From: Corynebacterium aurimucosum | GTDB taxonomy: Bacteria > Actinomycetota > Actinomycetes > Mycobacteriales > Mycobacteriaceae | DNA length: 64,000 nt | Assembly (NCBI RefSeq): GCF_030408555.1 | Contig: NZ_CP047048.1 | Coordinates: forward strand, 1,922,001-1,986,000 | Direction of reading: 5' to 3' | Notes under the pieces: model-generated | Database searches by the model: none | What the model was told of the DNA's origin: nothing | Seen by the model: only the letters and a program-made list of their open reading frames with translations | Program-made: the position numbers and the translations under genes | Part shown: positions 53,497 to 63,225 of the stretch, piece after piece | How the letters are laid out: every line of letters starts with the position of its first letter | How positions within the stretch are numbered: position 1 is the stretch's first letter

Positions 53497-54859
53497 TTCC
53501 CATCATAAGCTCAATCTCCCTAGCGACAGTATTTTCAGCGCCACGATTTTTTCTTACACAATCGGCGGCGTTGGCAGACATTTCTTTGAACCGATCCGCA
53601 TCCATAAGGAGTTGTTCGAGTTCCCAAGCCCACGCATCTATTTCTGTCTCTTGCCCTAAAACCGCGTTTTCGGAATCTACAAACTCTGGAACAGCCGCCA
53701 CCGGATTTGTAACTGGAACAAGCCCACTGCTCATCGCTTCATCACGTGATACCCCCTGTGTATCAAACCTTGATGGTACTAAGAACACCCCATGTTGCCT
53801 GTGCAGTTCGGCGATTTCCTGTTGACTTACGTATCGCCGAATGATCTCCACGTTTGATTCATTCGTGAATTGATCGAAATACTGAAAGTATTTTCCATCA
53901 CCAACTATCGTGACTTTCATCTTAGGCCACCATTTGCTTTCCCTAAACCTTGCCAAGATTGCGGCGGCCAAGTCGGCACCATAGTTCCACGCTCGTGCAT
54001 TTCGAACCCAAAGAAAGTTAAATCGTTGCTCTGGGTCTTTTGGTACGTACTCAAACAGCTCGGTATCGATGACGTTATGAATCACCGACGTTCGTTCTTC
54101 GGGGAATCGCAGTCTCAGATCGTCTTCGACCGCATCTTTCCACCACTTTGAAACGAAGACGAAATTGTCGACCCGAGAGTCATCATTAACCAACTCACCC
54201 CAAAAATCTCTAATTCTTAAACTTCGCTCAATCTGGGCATCCAGGTTTCGTGGTGCTGCGATTTCATAAGGTATCCGGCTCCAATTGCGGACTTCATAGC
54301 CGTGCACAAAAAGGTTCAACCGGACCCCATCGTCCAGATTCCGTTTAAGAGCCTCCCACATCTCAGAGTTCATGAAGTGTACGTTTATCGAGGCGTACTT
54401 ACGCAAAGCGAGCAGACCAAGCAGCTCATCGTAGTACCCGGCTAGAACGTTTACCCCTTTATATGTATAAACGTCTGGGGCCACACGCTTACCGAAAGCC
54501 ATCACATCGACTTCAAGTCCGCGCGCTTTGTACAAAGCAACACGCCGGTGAACAAACCCATTAGCATATTGATTTTGTTCACTCGGATACTCATTCGCAA
54601 GCACGAGGTGGCGTTCTTCTTGATTTTGCCCCGTCTCCCGAATGTATTGACGTGCAAACGCAAATCGTTCGTCAGATATCGCTTCGGAGCTAAGTGGCTT
54701 AGCTACGCCTTTTCCGACATCGAACTTTGGGCGTGTCCGATAGAGATACTCACATTCAAGATATAGCCGCTCCAGAAGCGTTGAAGTATCGTATGTTTGA
54801 GCAACCAGTTCATGTAATGACTCGTCACTTAAATTGGGGGGTAAAGCATCCCGCTTCAA
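53480..54859 (-). CDS. GT4-family glycosyltransferase
   Basis: A 459-residue GT-B transferase. HLVLANEYPSEQNQYANGFVHRRV opens the N-terminal domain. The donor domain has MKVTIVGDGKYFQYFD and VFLVPSRFDTQGVSRDEAMSSGLVPVTNPVAAVPEF, the GT4 pattern E-A-M-x-x-G-x-P. It transfers a sugar from a nucleotide donor with retention; the sugar is unknown. An 80-residue N-terminal extension is not part of the fold. AAAGGAG precedes the TTG start at 54859. The closest relative in this window is the gene at 58634-59809. Confidence 0.9.
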   Translation of the reverse strand: MKRDALPPNLSDESLHELVAQTYDTSTLLERLYLECEYLYRTRPKFDVGKGVAKPLSSEAISDERFAFARQYIRETGQNQEERHLVLANEYPSEQNQYANGFVHRRVALYKARGLEVDVMAFGKRVAPDVYTYKGVNVLAGYYDELLGLLALRKYASINVHFMNSEMWEALKRNLDDGVRLNLFVHGYEVRNWSRIPYEIAAPRNLDAQIERSLRIRDFWGELVNDDSRVDNFVFVSKWWKDAVEDDLRLRFPEERTSVIHNVIDTELFEYVPKDPEQRFNFLWVRNARAWNYGADLAAAILARFRESKWWPKMKVTIVGDGKYFQYFDQFTNESNVEIIRRYVSQQEIAELHRQHGVFLVPSRFDTQGVSRDEAMSSGLVPVTNPVAAVPEFVDSENAVLGQETEIDAWAWELEQLLMDADRFKEMSANAADCVRKNRGAENTVAREIELMMGSGMDE

Positions 54860-55642
54860 GAGGTACTCCTTTAATGATTTCTCGGGGAACTGCTGCCGCT
54901 GATTTTACTACGAACCATATCCTTTGCGATGAAGAGGCTAAGCCTCGCTTTTTATTTCGAAAGAGGGACGGAGGAACCGAAGGCGAGGCGTGAAACTAAG
55001 CGTCGCTAGAACTTTCCGATTTAGGCCTTCCTACACATCAAAGTCACCAGGTTCTAGTCAGCTGGTACGGTCGATGGTTACAAAACAGAGTGGTCAAAAG
55101 CCGACAATGACGCCATTAACATTTTCGGGATCATAAGGCCGACTTATCGAGAAAGGCCGTTGCATAGCATTCCTTTGGCTCCCATCGCGGGCAAATCCTA
55201 GAGCTATAGTTCAACGTCCTGCCTGTAGCGCCCCAGTTCTTTCGATACTCAATGTGGTTAATGGCCTTTTAGCTCCGACTCCAAAGCTCGCCGCCTAGAA
55301 GCTAGGTCCGTGCGTTGATAGCGCAGAATGTTCCTGCTCTCCTACAGGCAAACGATCTGCACAAATTGAGTGGCTACAAGAGACGTATTGAATATACAAT
55401 GCCCCATTGCTAGTGCATTCCGATCGCACCCTCTAGAAAGCAGACAGCTTCACCACATTCCACCTAGCACGCATAAAAGTTCTCCCAATGAACGGGTCCC
55501 ACCGACCCAGCTTCTCTCTCAATACAGATCAATCCAATTAACACGTTGTTTGCAGCTTCCGATATACAGTATAAAATCGCTTTGCATAAGACGTACGCCT
55601 GTCGGGTTCGGTGCCCTACCCGGAAGTCACTATACTTTAGCT
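54860..55642. other. Divergent intergenic region
   Basis: About 780 AT-rich bases between two divergent genes. Open frames here have no ribosome site or known motif. The -10 box TATACT at 55631-55636 is the only signal I can support. Confidence 0.45.
55631..55636 (+). promoter_or_regulatory. Putative -10 box of leaderless hydrolase gene
   Basis: TATACT, 6 bases before the ATG at 55643, with no Shine-Dalgarno sequence. Confidence 0.4.
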
Positions 55643-56554
55643 ATGGCTGACAACGGCGATTTCAGGAGAACACGCACACTATCTCGATGGAAGTACACCC
55701 ACTTTTACGAGCGGATGGAAGACTTCCTAGATACTCCATTAAATAGTGGTTTAAACACAATTTCCCTCAACGGACGTCTCTTGGACTTCGTTATCAGAGA
55801 TCGCGGCGCAAAGCTTTTGCTGGTGACATTTCACGGAGCACTTTCCCCTCGCCAAAAAACAGTCCCCTATATTCAGGGCGAAGGCATTGCCAAGGCCTCA
55901 GGTGTCAATCTCCTTGCGTTTTCAGATCCTTCATTAGAGCTTGGAGCAATCACTTGTGCCTGGTTCCTAGGAGACAGGGAACTGGGAGTGCTTACTAGGC
56001 GTTTTCGGCCCATCATTCAACATGTAGCCGAAGAAACAGGAGCGGAAAAAGTCCTCTTTTTTGGCGGTTCTGGTGGTGGGTACGCTGCAGTAAATTTTGC
56101 TTCCTCATATGAGGGCAGCGCCGCAATTGCAATGAATCCTCGGCTTAACCTAAATGCTGGTCCCCCGTCGAAGCTCCGCCCCTACCTTGAGGTTTGTCAT
56201 GATGCCCGCACTGTTACCCCCATCCGCCGAGTTAAAAGGGAGTTTTTCCAGCCCAATCTAGCCGACAATTTCAGGCAAGAAACTGGACCAGATCTACTTA
56301 TATTGCAAAACCGGAATGATGCACGTTACCTGAACCGTCAAACGAACCCCTTCATCAGAGAATTATCGTCGTACCCGCATGGATATGTTCAGCTTTTTGA
56401 TGGAGCGCCGGGGCATTCTCCCGCCAGCAAAGAGTTTCTCACCCCACTCATCAGGAGACTCGCGACGGATTGCAGTGCCGGCTCATATCGAGAATCAGGA
56501 TTTCAGGATTTCGCCGAGTATTGCGAGCGCGTATTTAACGCATCCAACAAATAA
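55643..56554 (+). CDS. Alpha/beta-hydrolase fold protein of the polysaccharide locus
   Basis: A 303-residue protein. The nucleophile elbow is VLFFGGSGGGYAAVNFAS, the acidic residue may be in LLILQNRNDARYLN, and the histidine is in FDGAPGHSPAS. This is the pattern of alpha/beta hydrolases and of Asp2-like acetyltransferases that modify surface glycans. No signal peptide is present. The frame stays open upstream to 55370, but the ATG at 55643 has a -10 box directly before it. It is the only plus-strand gene among minus-strand glycosyltransferases and could acylate or deacylate the polymer. Confidence 0.72.
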   Translation: MADNGDFRRTRTLSRWKYTHFYERMEDFLDTPLNSGLNTISLNGRLLDFVIRDRGAKLLLVTFHGALSPRQKTVPYIQGEGIAKASGVNLLAFSDPSLELGAITCAWFLGDRELGVLTRRFRPIIQHVAEETGAEKVLFFGGSGGGYAAVNFASSYEGSAAIAMNPRLNLNAGPPSKLRPYLEVCHDARTVTPIRRVKREFFQPNLADNFRQETGPDLLILQNRNDARYLNRQTNPFIRELSSYPHGYVQLFDGAPGHSPASKEFLTPLIRRLATDCSAGSYRESGFQDFAEYCERVFNASNK

Positions 56555-56659
56555 ACGCTTTCCTACATTCATTTTCTATGATGGGCGGGTGACACACTAG
56601 GAACCACGTAAAGCTAGGGTGTCACTACCCAAAATGAAACTACAAGACCGTTGTTGACG

Positions 56660-58279
56660 TTAGAGGGCTCGCCAATAGCGCCTGACTTGAGCTGCTAGTG
56701 GCCTGACAAATGGCAGGCTTTCCAGAGCAGTAAACAATTTCTTCGCCGGCTTCAGTTTTCGTTCTAATCGTCCTAGCCTCGACTTTAGGCGTTCGTTCTC
56801 TCCCTTAAGCTGATCCAGAAGTAGACTCACAGATTCTTCACTGTCATCGTCTACGGCACCACCATGATCATCTTTTCCGATAAACCGATTCCAGAGCTCA
56901 TACTCCAAGCGTTGCTCCAGGAAAAACTCTGTCGCTTCTGCTTGAGATACAGTCCCATTGTTAGAAGGATAGAAGGTCATCCAAGCGCCAACAGCCTCGA
57001 TTTTCCTATAGCGGTCGAACTGTAAGGCAGAAACGTGCCTATTCGCGTTCGGAATATAAACTCCTTCTCCCCCTTCACTCGGTCTGTTCCCTAAAAACTC
57101 AAGCAAACTAGGCAGCACCGCGGAATAGGTGAATCTACTGGAAGCTTGGTAAATCGATCGCTTCGCTTCGGCATATGCATCGGGATTCGAAGATGCCCGA
57201 ACCAAAGCATCCTTAAACTCCGTCATTGAATTCGCAAATAACGGATAATCAGCACCCAAAAGCGCTTCATGCGCCGGCGTTCGGTTAAGGATGGTTGGCA
57301 GCCCCATAACTCCGTATTCAAGCACCTTAGTTGACAGTTCCGTACTTGTGTCGAGGCTTGGCCGTCGCCAACTGATGCCAACGTCTGCTTGTGAAATCAG
57401 CTGACGGGTCTTTTTCCGAGTCATTCCGCCATGCCAGTTGATTCGTGGTGTGTTCTCTAGAAGGTATTTTACGTTAGCTGCGAAATAAGGATCCTTTGGA
57501 TCAACGCGGAACTGATTCCCAGCAACGTCTAATGTCATAGGCACATCTGACCTCGCGCTAACCGCCTTGAAACCAGCAAGGATCATATCCACGTTCCATG
57601 CTGGGAAGAATTTACCGGCATAAACGAAGCTACATGGGGACGAAGAACTATGCTTTTCCCTATCAAGCACAACAATGTCGCCTTCTGGGACATGCGGAGG
57701 CAAGATTGCCACTCGACTAGGGTCGAAATGTATCTCCAGCGCATTCAAGCGGTCCAGCATATCCTGAGTCTGAAATAGAAGTTTGACTCCCAATTCGTAA
57801 AATCTGTTAAGAGCGTCTCTTACGCCCGCGGATACGCTATCCATGATACTGGTTACCCCAGTAACATAGACGCAGCCTTTAGAACGAAAACTAGTTGATT
57901 GTTCTGACACCATTAGTCCGACTTCAGTGTCCCTAATAATCGCTGCATCGAAATCATGAGCTTCGAAGATAGCTGCGATGCAAGAAGCGTATTCCTGCCT
58001 ACTCATGCTGGAAGCTTTAGAATCTAACGGGCGATACTCTTCATTATCAGCCACGAAAGGATCGACAATCCTCACATTAGGGTAAGCATCTAGCTCTGTG
58101 ACAACTTCTCGCTTGGTAATTGGGTTAGCGCTTACAAGTACAATTTCAATATTTGGCACCTGTGCGCACATCGCGCACACTCCCGCTAAGAAAAAAGCGG
58201 ATCCGTCAATCACATTTAGATTTATATAGCCCCCCACAAGGATCCTGAAGGGTCTCGACTGAACAAGTGGTCTATCCAT
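56660..58279 (-). CDS. Glycosyltransferase with C-terminal coiled coil
   Basis: A 539-residue protein with a GT-B core: FRILVGGYINLNVIDGSAFFLAGV at the N-terminus, FVYAGKFFPAWNVDMILAGFKAV at the domain linker, and STKVLEYGVMGLPTILNRTPAHEALLG as the donor site. Residues after about 500 form a coiled coil (LLDQLKGENERLKSRLGRLERKL) and a basic helix that may touch the membrane. ATG codons at 58315 and 58279 are possible; the second leaves only an 8-base overlap with the small gene upstream. It probably adds a sugar to the lipid-linked glycan. Confidence 0.82.
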   Translation of the reverse strand: MDRPLVQSRPFRILVGGYINLNVIDGSAFFLAGVCAMCAQVPNIEIVLVSANPITKREVVTELDAYPNVRIVDPFVADNEEYRPLDSKASSMSRQEYASCIAAIFEAHDFDAAIIRDTEVGLMVSEQSTSFRSKGCVYVTGVTSIMDSVSAGVRDALNRFYELGVKLLFQTQDMLDRLNALEIHFDPSRVAILPPHVPEGDIVVLDREKHSSSSPCSFVYAGKFFPAWNVDMILAGFKAVSARSDVPMTLDVAGNQFRVDPKDPYFAANVKYLLENTPRINWHGGMTRKKTRQLISQADVGISWRRPSLDTSTELSTKVLEYGVMGLPTILNRTPAHEALLGADYPLFANSMTEFKDALVRASSNPDAYAEAKRSIYQASSRFTYSAVLPSLLEFLGNRPSEGGEGVYIPNANRHVSALQFDRYRKIEAVGAWMTFYPSNNGTVSQAEATEFFLEQRLEYELWNRFIGKDDHGGAVDDDSEESVSLLLDQLKGENERLKSRLGRLERKLKPAKKLFTALESLPFVRPLAAQVRRYWRAL

Positions 58280-58634
58280 GTCCCCCAGCGCTCCATTCAA
58301 TAGTAAAGGGTTCATTCGCTTCTGAATTTGTAAAGTATACGCGGCATATGATTCGGGATTCGCAGCCTGTCATCGCGAGAGCGTTTACAGGTGACATCTG
58401 TTCTCTGGTTAAGTTGCCTTCCTCAATGACACCGAAGTAATAATTCTCGACGCTGCTGCTTGCACTACAGACAAGATAGAGTCCCTCTCGATCATCAACC
58501 ACTCGAAGACGTGCACGCTTTTTAGTTGTTACCGGGGCATTGGAAAATTCAGCGGACGTGCTGAGGGCTATGAAAATATGCTCAACTGTCCGCTCTAACT
58601 CGTGATATCGTTGCCGCCATTGCTCCTGTGACAT
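58272..58634 (-). CDS. Small hypothetical protein between glycosyltransferases
   Basis: A 120-residue protein beginning MSQEQWRQRYHELERTVEHI. After an N-terminal helix it is strand-rich (ARLRVVDDREGLYLVCSAS and FGVIEEGNLT). There is no membrane segment. The ATG at 58634 overlaps the TGA of the GT4 gene, and its end overlaps the next gene, so it is translated as part of the operon. It could be a partner subunit of one of the two transferases. I recognise no family. Confidence 0.6.
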   Translation of the reverse strand: MSQEQWRQRYHELERTVEHIFIALSTSAEFSNAPVTTKKRARLRVVDDREGLYLVCSASSSVENYYFGVIEEGNLTREQMSPVNALAMTGCESRIICRVYFTNSEANEPFTIEWSAGGHG

Positions 58635-59809
58635 CAGTTCTCGACCTTCTCCGCAATCAATTCGAGTTCGCGGTCTGTTGTAGCGCTCCGACCACATAAG
58701 TTGCCGATAGATGAAGCAGCTGCGGCCGAGAGCCGCGAGAACAACTCTGAATCAAAATAGAGCTCCTCAACCGCATCAGCCAAATCTCTCGGCGACTCTG
58801 GCTCTACCAACAGTCCAGTTTCTCCGTCGCGCACAAATTCAGGAATTGCAGCTATTTTGGAGCTAATCGGAACAAGCCCAGAGGACATAGCTTCGCACAT
58901 GGATACTCCTTGCGAATCAAACCTCGTTGGTGCCATAAAAATTCCATTCTCGGCGTGAAGCTTCGAGATCTCTTCTTGGTTTAAAAAACGTTTTCGAAGT
59001 TTAACATTCTTAAACTTCTTCAGTGGAAGAGTAAGCTCGGAAAAAAGCCGCCCATCACCCACGATGGTGAAGTTCAGATCATCAAAATATGGCCGAGTAC
59101 TTAAAATTTTGATCGCTTCAACTGTTTGATCGTTGGCATATTTATAAGATGCGAATGGACGAATCGACAAAATATTCAAACGATCTGCATCTGATTTTTT
59201 CCGATAGGAAAAAACCTTTTCATCGACCAAGTTGGGGATAACATAATCGTTCTTGAACTCAACGCCCAAATCAGGCTCAACGACCATGGATTTAAACCAC
59301 TCAGATACATTTATGAATGTCATATCCAGTGGACGGTCTCTAACCAATGAGCCCAAGTAAGCATTTTGCAGCTCGTAGTATTGGACCTTCTTCTCCAGAG
59401 CTTCACGCATCGTTTGCGGAGACTGAATGAAATTAAACCATCGCCGATGCCAGGCTTCGGCTTCAAATCCATGAATCCAAACAAGCACTGGGCCGCGAAC
59501 CCCTGCCCGCACTAAAGGCTCTATTCGGCTTGGCTCTGCAAAATGTACCAAAAATGCGTCGAAAGTCTCGTCCCGTACCTTCTCATACAGTGCTGCATCA
59601 TTGCCAACGGTGACGGCTACTCCATCATAATCGTACTTGTAGGGTTCAGAAACTGGCTGATGATTATAATAGACTTCGACGATCGCACCGTTTTCTTGAT
59701 ATTCTTTGACCCTTCGGTGGATAAATCCATTTCGGTACAAATCGGACTTGCTCGGGTAAGCATTACAAATCACCAAAAGATTTAAACTGCGGCCTTTAGC
59801 ACTACTCAT
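58634..59809 (-). CDS. GT4-family glycosyltransferase
   Basis: A 391-residue GT-B transferase. The N-terminus is LNLLVICNAYPSKSDLYRNGFIHRRV. The donor domain has LNFTIVGDGRLFSELTLPLK and GIFMAPTRFDSQGVSMCEAMSSGLVPISSKIAAIPEF, close to the motif of the 53480-54859 enzyme. The two may be paralogues using related acceptors. The ATG at 59809 directly abuts the stop of the wecC-like gene. Coupled translation continues into the small gene at 58272. Confidence 0.9.
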   Translation of the reverse strand: MSSAKGRSLNLLVICNAYPSKSDLYRNGFIHRRVKEYQENGAIVEVYYNHQPVSEPYKYDYDGVAVTVGNDAALYEKVRDETFDAFLVHFAEPSRIEPLVRAGVRGPVLVWIHGFEAEAWHRRWFNFIQSPQTMREALEKKVQYYELQNAYLGSLVRDRPLDMTFINVSEWFKSMVVEPDLGVEFKNDYVIPNLVDEKVFSYRKKSDADRLNILSIRPFASYKYANDQTVEAIKILSTRPYFDDLNFTIVGDGRLFSELTLPLKKFKNVKLRKRFLNQEEISKLHAENGIFMAPTRFDSQGVSMCEAMSSGLVPISSKIAAIPEFVRDGETGLLVEPESPRDLADAVEELYFDSELFSRLSAAAASSIGNLCGRSATTDRELELIAEKVEN

Positions 59810-61051
59810 TTACGCCTTCTCCCAGACGCCTTTGAAGTCAAGCACGCTCCGCGTTTCAATATACTTCCTCGGTATGCTGTAGAACTCATCGTGTTCTACT
59901 AACAATACAATTATCTCGTTGGCTTCCAACGCTTCAGAAAGCGATACAAGCTCGATCGATTCTTTCTTCCGCAACGAAGACGGTAACTGGACAACATTTG
60001 GTTCAACCACATCGATATGGTCTACTGCTTCCGATTCCGAGAGCACTTCGACGACTTTGACTGCCGGCGATTCTCGAAAATCGTCAACATTAGCCTTGAA
60101 AGTAAGCCCGAGAACCGCGATTCGAGAGCTGCCAGCCTCAGAAAGCGCATTCAACACCTTGTCGGCTACAAACTGCGGTTTACTGTCGTTAACGTTCCTT
60201 GCAGTCTCAATCAGTTTCGCCTTTTCCCCAACGGAAGACACAATAAACCAAGGATCAACTGCTATGCAATGCCCTCCCACACCGGGTCCTGGCGAAAGAA
60301 TATTTACTCGAGGATGGTGGTTAGCCAAGCGGATCAGCTCCCAAATGTTCACGCCAAGATCGTCACAAATCATGGAAAGCTCATTCGCAAAAGCAATATT
60401 TACGTCACGGAATGAATTTTCGGCTAGCTTCGCCAATTCGGCGGTTGTTGCATCGGTCGCGACTACTTCACCCTTGCTGAATAGACGATACAAATCAGAA
60501 GCTCTACGAGCGGCCCAGGTGGTCGTCCCTCCAATAATTCGATCATTACCGGCCATCTCCACCATGATTTCACCGGGAATCACCCGCTCAGGAGCGTGAA
60601 CGAACCCAACCTCGTACTGTCCTTCGTCATCGAACAAATCTGGACGTAACGCTTGAACATATTTTTCAAGCCGCTCTGTTGTCCCAGGAGAGCTGGTCGA
60701 CTCTAGTACGACGAGATCTCCACGTTTCAACAAAGAAGAGATAGAGTCTGCGGCGCCATAAATATAACTCGTGTCGATCGAATGGTCTTCATAAAAGGGA
60801 GTCGGAACTGCGATAATGTAGTATTCCGACTCATGCGGTGACACACATGCCTTCAACTGGCCTGCAGAAACAACTTCTTTCAGGAGATCTTCAAAGCCAG
60901 GCTCTACGAATGGAACTTTGCCAGCATTGACGGCGTCAACCGTCTCTTTCTTTATATCCACCCCTACGACCTCAGCGCCAGCATTGGCGAAAAAAGCAGC
61001 CGTCGGAAGACCTATATACCCTAATCCTAAAACACAAACCCTGTATGGCAT
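59810..61051 (-). CDS. wecC: UDP-N-acetyl-D-mannosamine dehydrogenase-like
   Basis: A 413-residue nucleotide-sugar dehydrogenase. The NAD motif is VLGLGYIGLPTAAFFANAG, the middle helix has FRDVNIAFANELSMICDD, and the catalytic Cys is in GPGVGGHCIAVDPWFIV, which is the WecC form. It oxidises UDP-ManNAc to UDP-ManNAcA. No WecB-type 2-epimerase lies in the window, so the substrate would have to be made elsewhere. It is followed without a gap by the GT4 gene. Together with the gene at 50059 it gives the locus two uronate-forming steps. Confidence 0.85.
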   Translation of the reverse strand: MPYRVCVLGLGYIGLPTAAFFANAGAEVVGVDIKKETVDAVNAGKVPFVEPGFEDLLKEVVSAGQLKACVSPHESEYYIIAVPTPFYEDHSIDTSYIYGAADSISSLLKRGDLVVLESTSSPGTTERLEKYVQALRPDLFDDEGQYEVGFVHAPERVIPGEIMVEMAGNDRIIGGTTTWAARRASDLYRLFSKGEVVATDATTAELAKLAENSFRDVNIAFANELSMICDDLGVNIWELIRLANHHPRVNILSPGPGVGGHCIAVDPWFIVSSVGEKAKLIETARNVNDSKPQFVADKVLNALSEAGSSRIAVLGLTFKANVDDFRESPAVKVVEVLSESEAVDHIDVVEPNVVQLPSSLRKKESIELVSLSEALEANEIIVLLVEHDEFYSIPRKYIETRSVLDFKGVWEKA

Positions 61052-61490
61052 TCTCTTCTAGCCTTTCTGCATATCTTTTCCATAGCAGACCTAAGTACGC
61101 CAACCGGAAGCTCTATCACGAAAGGTTAACCTCGGACGCGTGTGCTTTCTGCGCTTCGCACAATACCTTCTAAGAAAAGAAAAACAACTGCGCGAAACGT
61201 ATACTGGCCAATCTACACAATATCGTACAAGTCTAACCATTACTGAAACAGGAAAGCGGGGCTCGCTGATTCTGTCTTGTTCATGATGTTTAGATTGCGC
61301 ATCACCTAGTGACTCACTTGAAGGGACAGGATCACCCAGCCATACCAAACTTACTCTTAAGCCGCGTTAGCGATTTTTTTACAGGTCCGGCTAAAATCTG
61401 CCTTCGGACAACTCCGAAACACCCGTTTGCTTAAGCACGATGCCTAGTTTCATACTTACTCACACTTCGAAGATATTGGAGGCCCTCGAA
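61052..61490. other. Divergent intergenic region
   Basis: About 440 AT-rich bases between the dehydrogenase (-) and the ABC permease (+). It must hold both promoters, but I cannot single out convincing boxes. Confidence 0.4.
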
Positions 61491-62378
61491 TTGAGTACTA
61501 ACGAAGATTCTTTAGCTCTTACGAAGGAACCGACAGTGCTAGTGAACGACAACGATCTAATTAGCCTTCAAACGCGCCCTTCTATCAGCGAATACGCTAA
61601 AGAAATTTGGCTACGACGCCACTTCATTATGGCGCATGCTAGGAGCCAATCTCTGCAAGATGGCCAAGGAATGTACCTGGGTCGGCTTTGGATTATTCTG
61701 AACCCTATCCTACAAATCGTCGTTTACGGCGTCTTATTTGGGTTAATACTTAAGACGTCAAGGGGCATGGACAATTTCATAGGCTTTCTCACAATCGGTG
61801 TCGTATTTTTCGGCATGCTCGGACGAGGCTTAACGCAAGGGAATCGGTTGATTCAGTCTTCGCGTAACCTCATCGGCGCTTTCACTTTCCCAAGAGCCGT
61901 ACTTGTTTTTTCTGCAGCCTGCAAACAGACTATCAACGACATTGCTCCGGCTTGTGCAGCAGTTATCGGCGCGGTCCTTTTTCAGCTGGACTCTCCGCTT
62001 CACGTCACCGTTCTTCTCGTGATTCCTCTCTTTATCCTGATTCAAATATTCAACCTCGGAATGGTCTTCATCATTAGTAAGACAACCGCGTTTGTACCGG
62101 ATTTTAAGGGGATCGTTACCATTATCCAGAGAGGACTTTTTTACTTTTCGGGAGTTTTTTACGATGTGTCGCGGTTCGCTGATGTACCTGTGCTGCGAGA
62201 AATCATGCTTGCAAATCCTTTCTACCAATTCTTGAACGCTGTTAGAGGTTGCGTACTAGACGGCTCGGCTCCCAGCACCGAAACATGGGCATATTTGAGC
62301 GCTTGGAGTTTCACCATTGCAGTCGCCGGATTCATCTACTTTTGGAGCTCAGAAGAGAAATATGCAAGTGTCAAATAG
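61491..62378 (+). CDS. Polysaccharide ABC exporter permease (Wzm/TagG-like)
   Basis: A 295-residue ABC-2 permease with about six membrane helices: WIILNPILQIVVYGVLFGLIL, NFIGFLTIGVVFFGMLG and others. The family's amphipathic N-terminal helix (YAKEIWLRRHFIMAHARSQSL) and F-Y-F-S-G-V-F-Y-D are present. It exports undecaprenyl-linked polysaccharide with the ATPase encoded next. GGAGG lies 8 bases before a TTG at 61491; an ATG at 61440 is open but has no ribosome site. It overlaps the ATPase gene by 17 bases. Confidence 0.88.
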   Translation: MSTNEDSLALTKEPTVLVNDNDLISLQTRPSISEYAKEIWLRRHFIMAHARSQSLQDGQGMYLGRLWIILNPILQIVVYGVLFGLILKTSRGMDNFIGFLTIGVVFFGMLGRGLTQGNRLIQSSRNLIGAFTFPRAVLVFSAACKQTINDIAPACAAVIGAVLFQLDSPLHVTVLLVIPLFILIQIFNLGMVFIISKTTAFVPDFKGIVTIIQRGLFYFSGVFYDVSRFADVPVLREIMLANPFYQFLNAVRGCVLDGSAPSTETWAYLSAWSFTIAVAGFIYFWSSEEKYASVK

Positions 62379-63204
62379 AACCACAGTTGCTGTAAGAAAT
62401 GTGTCGAAATTTTATCGTCTGACATCGGCGGGCTCAGAGATGTCGTTATTACCCCGGAAAAGCAACATAACCGTCAAGGCCCTACGCAAAGTCTCATTTG
62501 TCGCAAGCGCTGGAGAATCTATAGGGGTAGTCGGCCGAAACGGGTCTGGAAAGTCCACGTTATTCCGAATAATTGCAGGCAGCGAGGCCCCGACTGCGGG
62601 TGAAGTCCTAGTTTCCTCAAACCCAACTTTGTTGGGCGTTTCCTCCGCTCTACAAAACAATCTGTCTGGAAAAGACAATATTATCCTCGGGTTACTAGCG
62701 ATGGGACTTACACCAGACCAAGCGAAAAATCTTTGGCCCGGAGTCGCTGAGTGGGCTGATATAGGTGAAGCTGTGAATCGGCCCCTTCGGACCTATTCCT
62801 CAGGCATGCGCGCACGCTTGGTATTCTCCATCTCCACTTCGGTTCGCCGTGAGATTCTTCTCGTAGACGAGGCGTTGTCTACTGGAGATAGTACTTTTAC
62901 GTCTCGTGCACGGGACAGGATGAATCAGTACTTGAATTCAGCCGGTACAGTTTTCATTGTTTCACATGGTGCAGGCACAATACAGGAGTATTGCAACCGT
63001 GCATTATGGCTGCATAACGGAGAAATCTTGATGGACGCAGGTGCGGAGGACACGACAAAGGCCTATGTCCGATGGAGTAAAATGATGTCCCGCAGCCAAA
63101 CCGAGCGCGCAGAGTCGTACCTACAATCCATTCGGAAGTCCTACGCCAAACCACAAATCATTTTAGACAGTGAGGCTGCCGAAACTCTTGATATGATTCA
63201 GTGA
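62362..63204 (+). CDS. Polysaccharide ABC exporter ATPase (Wzt/TagH-like)
   Basis: A 280-residue ABC ATPase. Walker A is GVVGRNGSGKST, the signature TYSSGMRARLVFSI, Walker B EILLVDEALSTGD, and the switch His is in FIVSHGAGT. The Tyr-Ser-Ser-Gly-Met form of the signature is the Wzt/TagH type. The C-terminus ends about 50 residues after the core, so there is no carbohydrate-binding domain such as in E. coli O9a Wzt. Export should therefore not depend on a chain-end cap. The ATG at 62362 is coupled to the permease gene. Confidence 0.9.
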   Translation: MQVSNRTTVAVRNVSKFYRLTSAGSEMSLLPRKSNITVKALRKVSFVASAGESIGVVGRNGSGKSTLFRIIAGSEAPTAGEVLVSSNPTLLGVSSALQNNLSGKDNIILGLLAMGLTPDQAKNLWPGVAEWADIGEAVNRPLRTYSSGMRARLVFSISTSVRREILLVDEALSTGDSTFTSRARDRMNQYLNSAGTVFIVSHGAGTIQEYCNRALWLHNGEILMDAGAEDTTKAYVRWSKMMSRSQTERAESYLQSIRKSYAKPQIILDSEAAETLDMIQ

Positions 63205-63225
63205 GCTAATCAGCCCCAAGATCGA

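Noticed and set aside
54727..54993. 88-codon plus-strand frame in the divergent region
   Set aside because: It overlaps the start of a clear glycosyltransferase on the other strand and has no motif.
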